From an uncultured Oscillospiraceae bacterium (GTDB lineage: Bacteria > Bacillota > Clostridia > Oscillospirales > Oscillospiraceae), in NCBI GenBank assembly GCA_949935795.1, contig CATLFX010000010.1:1-64000 (forward strand): a stretch of DNA of 64,000 nt, given 5' to 3'. Shown piece after piece: positions 58,249 to 64,000 of the stretch (the first letter of the stretch is position 1; every line of letters begins with the position of its first letter). A model generated the notes under the pieces. That model was given only the letters and a program-made list of their open reading frames with translations. It had not been told where the DNA came from and ran no database searches. Both the position numbers and the translations under genes were made by a program.

Positions 58249-58962
58249 ATGGATAGAAAACTAAAGCAGGCATTGGCTGAGGCATACCGCGCCCCGGAAC
58301 CGCTTGAAAAAGCCGCCTTTCTAAAGCAGCACCGCCGCCGGGAGCTGGGCCGCTGGGAGCTGGCGGCGGTCCAGGCGGGGTACATCCGCTGGTGGACATG
58401 GGCGCTGTCTTTGGGACTGTTCGGGGCCATCCTGTGGGCAGCCGCCCAGCCCCATCTGTCTATGGGCCTGTCCTGCGCCGCCGCCTTGACGCCATTCCTG
58501 GCCCTGCTGGCGGTGTCGGAAAGCGGCCGGGCCCGGTTTTATCAGATGGAGGAGCTGGAGCTGGCCTGCCGGGTGCCCCAGGCCAGCGTACTGCTGGCCC
58601 GTATGCTGGCGCTGGGGCTGTTCCACCTGGCCCTGCTGGGGGCGCTGACCCCGGCGCTGGCCGTCTGGGACGGTCTGGGGATGGTCCGGGCGGCGGGAGC
58701 CTATCTGCTCACCCCCTACCTGTGCACCGCCGCCCTTGGGATGGAGCTGACCCGGCGCTTCCGGGGCCGGGAGGGCCTGCTGGCCTGCGGCGGCGGGGCG
58801 GCGCTGGTGAGCGCGATGGGCACGCTGTCCGTGTACCGCCTGCCCGCCCTGTACCAGCCGGAGGGCCTGCCCCTGTGGGGGCTGGCGCTGGCGGTGTCGG
58901 CCTTTGCCGCCGGAGCGGAGATCATCATGAACATGAAAGGAAGGGGACCGCAATGGAGCTGA
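58249..58962 (+). CDS. Six-span membrane protein of the sigma/ABC cassette
   Basis: 237 residues. A cytoplasmic N-terminus (DRKLKQALAEAYRAPEPLEK, FLKQHRRRELGRWELAAVQA) is followed by about six hydrophobic spans from residue 47 on. The position directly after a sigma gene suggests an anti-sigma or sensor function, the N-terminal part being the candidate sigma-binding piece. An ABC-2-type permease relative is the alternative. GGAGGG lies six bases before the ATG at 58249. Its end overlaps the ATPase start by ten bases. Confidence 0.7.
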   Translation: MDRKLKQALAEAYRAPEPLEKAAFLKQHRRRELGRWELAAVQAGYIRWWTWALSLGLFGAILWAAAQPHLSMGLSCAAALTPFLALLAVSESGRARFYQMEELELACRVPQASVLLARMLALGLFHLALLGALTPALAVWDGLGMVRAAGAYLLTPYLCTAALGMELTRRFRGREGLLACGGGAALVSAMGTLSVYRLPALYQPEGLPLWGLALAVSAFAAGAEIIMNMKGRGPQWS

Positions 58963-59654
58963 CGGTGCGGGAGCTGACGAAGCGGTACAAGGACAAGATG
59001 GCGGTGGACGGGGTGTCCCTGCGGCTCACCGAGGGTATCAACGGCCTTTTGGGTGCCAACGGGGCGGGTAAGACCACCCTGATGCGGATGCTGTGCGGCA
59101 TTTTGAAGCCCACGGCGGGCTCCGTGGCCCTGGACGGGGTGGACGTGTCCAGCGAGGACTACCGGGCGGTGCTGGGCTACCTGCCCCAGGACTTCGGCTA
59201 CTACCCCGACTTCACGGGGCTGGACTTCCTGCTCTATCTGGCGGCGCTGAAGGGGCTGTCCCGGCCCCACGCCAAGCGAAAGGCGGCGGAGCTGCTGGAG
59301 CTGGTGTCCTTGGCTGACGTGGGCAAAAAGAAGATCAAGACCTACTCCGGCGGCATGAAGCAGCGGCTGGGCATCGCCCAGGCCCTGCTCAACGACCCCC
59401 GGCTGCTGGTGGTGGACGAACCTACGGCGGGGTTAGACCCCAAGGAGCGGGTGAAGTTCCGCAATCTCATCGCGGGGCTGGGTCAGGACACCATTGTGTT
59501 GCTGTCCACCCATATCGTGTCCGACGTGGAGAAGATCGCCGACCATATGCTGATGATGTCCGACGGGAAGATCATCCTGGACGAGCCCTGGGACAAGTCC
59601 CGCACCGATCTGGAGCAGCTCTACATGGAGGAGTTCGGAGGGGAAACGGAATGA
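58953..59654 (+). CDS. ABC transporter ATP-binding protein (BcrA/CcmA type)
   Basis: 233 residues: LTVRELTKRYKDKMAVDGVS, GLLGANGAGKTTLMRMLCGI (Walker A), YLPQDFGYYPDFTGLDFLLY, TYSGGMKQRLGIAQALLNDP (signature) and LVVDEPTAGLDPKERVKFRN. It is a single-domain exporter ATPase of the kind found with lantibiotic immunity and ABC-2 permeases. AAGGAAGGGG lies before the ATG. Its stop overlaps the first permease start (ATGA). Confidence 0.92.
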   Translation: MELTVRELTKRYKDKMAVDGVSLRLTEGINGLLGANGAGKTTLMRMLCGILKPTAGSVALDGVDVSSEDYRAVLGYLPQDFGYYPDFTGLDFLLYLAALKGLSRPHAKRKAAELLELVSLADVGKKKIKTYSGGMKQRLGIAQALLNDPRLLVVDEPTAGLDPKERVKFRNLIAGLGQDTIVLLSTHIVSDVEKIADHMLMMSDGKIILDEPWDKSRTDLEQLYMEEFGGETE

Positions 59655-60883
59655 AAAACCTGGGGACCCTGTTCGGGTACGAGATGAAAAAGCTCTGGAA
59701 GCGGCCCATGACCTGGGTCGCGGTGCTGATATTTTCCGCAGGTATGGTGTACTATGCGCCCATTCCATTTTACCACTATGATAATACCTTCACCGTTGTG
59801 ATGGCCGATGGGCAGACCATCAGCCGCCAGGTCACGGTGGAGGAACAGGATCGGGTTTCGATAGAAGCCCCCCGGCTGCTCAGCGGCCAGGTGATAGACG
59901 AGGAATTTTTCCAGCGGGCGCAGGATATCCGCACCAAGCTGGCCTCCACTGAGCTGGACACCAATTTGACAGGGGCCTACGCCTATTTTCAGCTGGTCGA
60001 TCCCACTTACCTGGGCGCTTATCAGCTGTTGGGCATTAAGGACCACTATCTCCACCGTTTGGATATGTTCCGAGAGAACATGGAGCGCTCCTGGGGGAAT
60101 TATCTCACGGAGGAGGAGATCAGCTATTGGGAGCGACTGGAGGAGCAGATTCAGCAGCCCTTTATCTACGAACCCACCGACGCTCCCAACCGCCTGTTCG
60201 ACGTACTGGGCACCATGGGCATCTTCATCCCTGTGCTGGTGGCGCTGTGCGTGTGCGACCTGTTCTCCCAGGAGCGCCGCGCCCGCACCTATCCCCAGAT
60301 CTTCACCAGCAGGCAGGGGCGGAAGTGCCTGTTCCTGGCGAAAATTCTGGCCGGGGGCGTGACCTCCACGCTGGCGGCGGCCATGGCCGTGGCGGCGGTG
60401 ATCGGTTCCAGCCTGATTCGATATGGGACGTGGGGCTGGGGCGCGGCCATCCAGCTGTGCCGCTATATGCTCAACTGCTCCTTCCCCATCACCGCGTGGC
60501 AGGGCATCCTCATCCAGACGGGGATGCTCCTGGTGTACGCCTTGCTGTGCGGGGCGCTGATCTCGGTGGTGTCTATGTGGAGCGGGAGCGGCGTGGCTGC
60601 GCTGGCGGTGGGGGCGGCGCTGGTGGGGGGGCAGATGCTGCTGGTTCAGATGCTGTCGGCCCTGGACGCATTTTTGAGGCTGCCGGTTGTGACCGAGGCG
60701 CTGAACTATCTGCCCATGGGGCTGGTGAGCGCCGCCGCGCTGACCGCCAAACCGCTGAAATACTTTTTCGGCCTCCCGCTCAACCTGATCCAGGCCGGGA
60801 TGCTGGTGTATCTGGCGGTGTCGGCGGCGCTGTCGGCGCTGTGCTGGCTGGGTTGGCGGAGAAAGGCCGTCAGCGGTGCCTGA
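59651..60883 (+). CDS. ABC-2 type permease 1
   Basis: 410 residues. It starts GTLFGYEMKKLWKRPMTWVA with a first span, then a long extracytoplasmic region (residues 35-190) and five more spans (VLVALCVCDLFSQERRARTY to the C-terminal WLGWRRKA). It is the membrane half of an exporter with the upstream ATPase. It is a paralogue of the next gene, so the pair probably forms a heterodimer. Start overlaps the ATPase stop. Confidence 0.82.
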   Translation: MKNLGTLFGYEMKKLWKRPMTWVAVLIFSAGMVYYAPIPFYHYDNTFTVVMADGQTISRQVTVEEQDRVSIEAPRLLSGQVIDEEFFQRAQDIRTKLASTELDTNLTGAYAYFQLVDPTYLGAYQLLGIKDHYLHRLDMFRENMERSWGNYLTEEEISYWERLEEQIQQPFIYEPTDAPNRLFDVLGTMGIFIPVLVALCVCDLFSQERRARTYPQIFTSRQGRKCLFLAKILAGGVTSTLAAAMAVAAVIGSSLIRYGTWGWGAAIQLCRYMLNCSFPITAWQGILIQTGMLLVYALLCGALISVVSMWSGSGVAALAVGAALVGGQMLLVQMLSALDAFLRLPVVTEALNYLPMGLVSAAALTAKPLKYFFGLPLNLIQAGMLVYLAVSAALSALCWLGWRRKAVSGA

Positions 60884-60896
60884 TGGGAGGATGAAC

Positions 60897-62081
60897 ATGA
60901 AAAATTTTGGGACGCTGTTCGGTTACGAGCTGAAAAAGATCTGGACGCGGCCCATGACCTGGGCGGCGGTGCTGGTGTTCTGCGCGGCCTTTGTGTGGAT
61001 CACGGCGCAGCCTTTTTTCCGCTCCGGCGGCGCCACCTTCACCGTCACGGACGCTGATGGGCAGGAGATTACCCGATTCCTCACCGCCGGGGAGCAGTAC
61101 CGCCTCCGGGTGGAGGGGGCACGGGCCCTCGGCGGCCAGCCCATGGACGAGGCGTTTTTCCGAACCGCCCGGGAGACCATCCCTTTGGATCGAGAGCGCT
61201 TTGAGAAGGATGGCTATTTTTACCTGATCGACCCCAGCTATTGCGATTTCTATATCGAGTTCAGCGAATGGCTGGACGGCACGGCGGAGCATTATTATAC
61301 CGCCCGCCAAAATGGCCGGGAGCAATCCTGGCAGCGGCTGACGGCGGAGGACGCCGCCTACTGGCGGGCCATGGAAGCGCGGGTGGAAAAGCCCTACGTC
61401 TACCAGCCCGTGCTGGGCCCCAGGATGCTGATGAATATGCTGGGTAGCGCCGGGCTGGAGCCGTTCCTGCCCCTGCTGGTGGGGCTGTGCCTGTGTGACC
61501 TGTACGCCCAGGAGCGCCGCACCCGGGCCGGGGCGCTGATTTTCAGCAGCCCGCGGGGGAGGCGGTGCCTGTATCTGGCGAAGGCCCTGGCTGGGGCGGT
61601 GTCGGCGGTGGGAGCGGCCCTGCTGGTTGTGGCGTCGGGCGGACTGGCAAACCTGCTTTTTTACGGCCCCTATGGGTACGATGGGGCCATCCAGCTCTCG
61701 CCGTGGCTGTGGGGCAGCGGCCTGCCCCTCACCATGGGGCAGGGGATCTTGATCCTGCTGGGGCTTCTGCTGGCCTACGCCCTGGTGTGCGGGGCGGTGA
61801 CGGCGCTGGTGTCCGTCTGGAGCGGGAGCGGTGTGACCGCCATGGCGGCGTCGGTGGGTGTGATGATCGGGGCCATGATACTGGATCGAACCCAGGAGGG
61901 GTGGTGGGAGTTCATGCCCGCCAACCTGGTGGACGAGCGGGGGCTGAACAGCCTCCTGCTGACGAACCTGTTGGGCGCGCGCCTCAACATACTGCAATCC
62001 GGCCTCCTGCTGTACCTGCTCCTGGCGCTGGTACTGACTGTCCTGTGCTGGCTGGGGTGGCGGCGCGGCGCGGAGCATTGA
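60897..62081 (+). CDS. ABC-2 type permease 2, paralogue
   Basis: 394 residues with the same layout and many shared stretches: GTLFGYELKKIWTRPMTWAA, LCLCDLYAQERRTRAGALIF, CGAVTALVSVWSGSGVTAMA, ending LCWLGWRRG. GGGAGG lies six bases before ATG at 60897; an in-frame ATG at 60891 lies inside that site. It arose by tandem duplication. Together the ATPase and two permeases form an exporter of unknown substrate, perhaps a peptide. Confidence 0.82.
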   Translation: MKNFGTLFGYELKKIWTRPMTWAAVLVFCAAFVWITAQPFFRSGGATFTVTDADGQEITRFLTAGEQYRLRVEGARALGGQPMDEAFFRTARETIPLDRERFEKDGYFYLIDPSYCDFYIEFSEWLDGTAEHYYTARQNGREQSWQRLTAEDAAYWRAMEARVEKPYVYQPVLGPRMLMNMLGSAGLEPFLPLLVGLCLCDLYAQERRTRAGALIFSSPRGRRCLYLAKALAGAVSAVGAALLVVASGGLANLLFYGPYGYDGAIQLSPWLWGSGLPLTMGQGILILLGLLLAYALVCGAVTALVSVWSGSGVTAMAASVGVMIGAMILDRTQEGWWEFMPANLVDERGLNSLLLTNLLGARLNILQSGLLLYLLLALVLTVLCWLGWRRGAEH

Positions 62082-62423
62082 AAAAATGATTTTGGTGAGT
62101 GTTATGTCAAAACTGCTAGGCAACGAAATGAATGACGCGGTTGGGCTGCAAAGGTATTCAACACAAGTTTTTATGAGTTTTTCAGGGACATACCACCATC
62201 CCGTAATCCTAAATAATCGAAGTAAAGCGAAAAGGGTCCTCATGCCGGTGGTGTGAGGACCCTATATAAATCAATGGCCCAGAGCATAAGAGTTCTTGGC
62301 CTTGCTGTTTTTTAGAGGGCTGTGTGGAAGGGAACAGGGTCATATATTTTTTTGACAGGGCTGGTGGAAATACGGCGGCAGATATGGTAAGCTGAGCACA
62401 AACAGCATCGGAGGAGTCTTGCC
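62082..62423. other. Interval with one hairpin, no gene
   Basis: AGGGTCCTCA (62233-62242) and TGAGGACCCT (62254-62263) form a perfect 10-bp hairpin that may end the ABC cassette transcript, though only ATATAAAT follows. TTGACA near 62353 has no -10 at normal distance. No ORF was found. Confidence 0.5.
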
Positions 62424-63113
62424 ATGAGATCAGCAGCTTTGAGGATAGTGCTCCTGACAATTTTCTTCCTGGTACTTTGCGCCTGCCAGGTAGATAGCAG
62501 AAGAAATGATAGACCGGAGCAGGATCGCCCGGTGGAAGTCCAACAGTTCATCCAGGCATATTCCTCCATAATCATTGACAGCGATATGGAAGGCGCTGTG
62601 TTCTCGCTGATATATTTGGATAACGACACTATTCCAGAGCTGGTGGTTCTCGATAGGAGCTATGATAGATACTCTATCTACGCGATAAAGGACGATTCCA
62701 TTGCCTGTTTAGTTGACTCTATGACCACTGTGGAAATGTCCTACTGTGAATGCTGTGGCGTTATATTGGCATTTTGCAGGTGGAATGGCGGCGGGGACGA
62801 GGGGAGCTATGCCAGCGCATATTATCAGATGGACCAGCATCCGGAAACACTAACAGATGATTCGATACCAGACCTGGAGTTTACTTATAACGCAGTCTAT
62901 GATGAAGGCGGCCAGTGGACTGGCACCGGAACGATTGAATATTCCGCTAAAGGAGGAGAGATCGACGAAGCGGCCTATCATCAAATATTGGCGGGCTTCA
63001 ATATCTCACAGGCTGATGAGATAAGCTGCTTTTCAGAAAGCAGCGAGTGCTTTACAAAAGATGAGATCCTGTGGTACTTGGATGCGGAAACGACTGTGGA
63101 GGCAACCTCGTAA
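62424..63113 (+). CDS. Lipoprotein of unknown function
   Basis: 229 residues. Lipobox IFFLVLCAC (Cys at 21), then an acidic, Ser- and Asp-rich domain. LIYLDNDTIPELVVLDRSYD is a D-x-D-x-x-P-E-L pattern like Ca-binding repeats of secreted proteins. Also notable is the cysteine pair in SYCECCGVILAFCRW. GGAGGAG lies seven bases before the ATG. Its stop overlaps the next start by one base, so the two surface proteins are cotranslated. Confidence 0.75.
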   Translation: MRSAALRIVLLTIFFLVLCACQVDSRRNDRPEQDRPVEVQQFIQAYSSIIIDSDMEGAVFSLIYLDNDTIPELVVLDRSYDRYSIYAIKDDSIACLVDSMTTVEMSYCECCGVILAFCRWNGGGDEGSYASAYYQMDQHPETLTDDSIPDLEFTYNAVYDEGGQWTGTGTIEYSAKGGEIDEAAYHQILAGFNISQADEISCFSESSECFTKDEILWYLDAETTVEATS

Positions 63114-64000
63114 TGAGCAAAGAAAAGGCTTTGAAACTATCGTGGCGCGTTCTCTTAACTGGACTGTCCATATTTACAGTTCTGTTTTGCTTCGATATCA
63201 AATTTGTGGTAGCTGGAATAAACGTTTTTGTACTGGACGTGCTGATTGCTGGCATCTGGGCCTTTGTCCGTTTATGCAGGTGGGCAGGCCGTGAAAACAC
63301 TGGAAAAAGAACTCTCGCCGTATCCGCCATAATGTTTGTGGGACTGCTTGCGGCGCCGGTACTGCTGTTTGGCCTGGGGATGTACGGCGGCTGGTACGAA
63401 TATGCTGAGGGGACAGAGCCGCAGACCCGCCGCACCTTTGTGGTGGAGTACCGCCGAAATATGCTTCAAAAGGGGGCGGCAAAGGTGTATGAGCGGTTCG
63501 GCCCGCTCTTATTTCCCTGCGGCGTGCCGGAATACAGCGGGAATCTGAATCTTGATGAATTGGACTCCGAATATGCGTATGTCTGTATCAACGAGGAACA
63601 GCAAGCAATTACTGTCGCCCTATTCATCTATGGACCAAGATTTCATATTCCCATGAAATTGCCGGAAGGGACGGCGAAAACACCGGAACGAGTGCTGATA
63701 GAACAGCTCGTCGATGATGACCACGACGCTTTTCTGGTAGACACTGGAGGCCGGCTTGGGAAGCTGCTGGTGACCACTGAGCTGGAGCGGACGCCGGCGG
63801 AGGATCACAGGTTCACGGTGCGTTTTTTTGTATGGGACCCCGCCTCTATGGACGAACCTCTGCAGACCTTGACAACAGGGGCAGATCTCCGCCCGAACTG
63901 CTATACGGTAGACGCCAACTTCGACGGCTACAGGGATCTTACCTGCACCTATATCCAGGGGAATCAGGTATATTACGATCACCTTTGGCTCTGGAACGAG
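63113..64000 (+). CDS. Membrane-anchored protein with XAC2610-like motif, cut by the window edge
   Basis: ATG at 63113 (overlapping the lipoprotein TAA), open to the last base, 296 codons with no stop. Two to three spans occupy the first 90 residues (VLLTGLSIFTVLFC, FVVAGINVFVLDVLIAGIWA, VSAIMFVGLLAAPVLLFGLG). Then comes an extracytoplasmic domain with VDANFDGYRDLTCTYIQGNQ and YYDHLWLWNE. The D-x-N-F-D-G-Y-x-D-L pattern is typical of XAC2610-related surface proteins. Function unknown; the true end lies outside the window. Confidence 0.65.
   Translation, partial: MSKEKALKLSWRVLLTGLSIFTVLFCFDIKFVVAGINVFVLDVLIAGIWAFVRLCRWAGRENTGKRTLAVSAIMFVGLLAAPVLLFGLGMYGGWYEYAEGTEPQTRRTFVVEYRRNMLQKGAAKVYERFGPLLFPCGVPEYSGNLNLDELDSEYAYVCINEEQQAITVALFIYGPRFHIPMKLPEGTAKTPERVLIEQLVDDDHDAFLVDTGGRLGKLLVTTELERTPAEDHRFTVRFFVWDPASMDEPLQTLTTGADLRPNCYTVDANFDGYRDLTCTYIQGNQVYYDHLWLWNE

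Overview
The window is GC-rich bacterial chromosome with short intergenic gaps, strong Shine-Dalgarno sites and sigma-A type promoters. Sporulation genes (spoVM, sipL), a class A penicillin-binding protein, a CsaB-type pyruvyltransferase, N-terminal CxxC-type flavoproteins and the protein styles suggest a spore-forming Oscillospirales (Clostridia), perhaps close to Flavonifractor, Pseudoflavonifractor or Lawsonibacter. The genus is inference only; no 16S gene is present.

Layout. 0-3.2 kb: the tail of an upstream gene, rsgA, two unlisted minus-strand micro-ORFs, a 23-residue spoVM and sipL. 3.2-7.8 kb: a MATE exporter and a 974-residue flagellin-like protein, followed by a small MITE-like element. 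7.9-17.2 kb: a full autoinducer-2 uptake and degradation locus. lsrR-lsrK-cupin is on the minus strand and lsrA-lsrC-lsrD-lsrB-lsrF on the plus strand, diverging from one regulatory region. No LsrG homologue is seen; a cupin sits in its place. 17.2-18.3 kb: an AEC transporter with its own promoter. 18.3-26.6 kb: a minus-strand purine operon (purE-purC-microprotein-purF-purM-purN-purO-AICAR formyltransferase-purD) behind a strong promoter and a structured leader that ends in a terminator. 26.7-30.7 kb: two cell-surface glycosyltransferase genes, one fused to a CsaB domain, and a PAP2 phosphatase. 30.8-37.1 kb: tcdA, a membrane-anchored parvulin, a 6S-like RNA, a DUF1292 protein and PBP1A. 37.2-40 kb: hom and lysC. 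40-49.2 kb: a complete arginine operon (argG, flavin reductase, argH, PAS protein, argC, argJ, argB, argD, argF) behind palindromic ARG-box-like operators. 49.8-55.2 kb: glycogen synthase with an unusual charged N-terminal extension, a polar amino-acid ABC transporter and an O6-alkylguanine methyltransferase. 55.2-57.3 kb: decayed insertion sequences and a recombinase fragment. 57.5-64 kb: an ECF-type sigma factor with an ABC exporter cassette, then a lipoprotein and a membrane protein that runs off the end.

Two repeat families punctuate the window. One is an A/T-rich palindrome with the core TTTTTCTT..AAGAAAAA, usually at gene 3' ends and sometimes supplying the stop codon. The other is a GC-rich repeat of about 138 bp, present near purD and between hom and lysC. 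No CRISPR array, tRNA or rRNA gene was seen.
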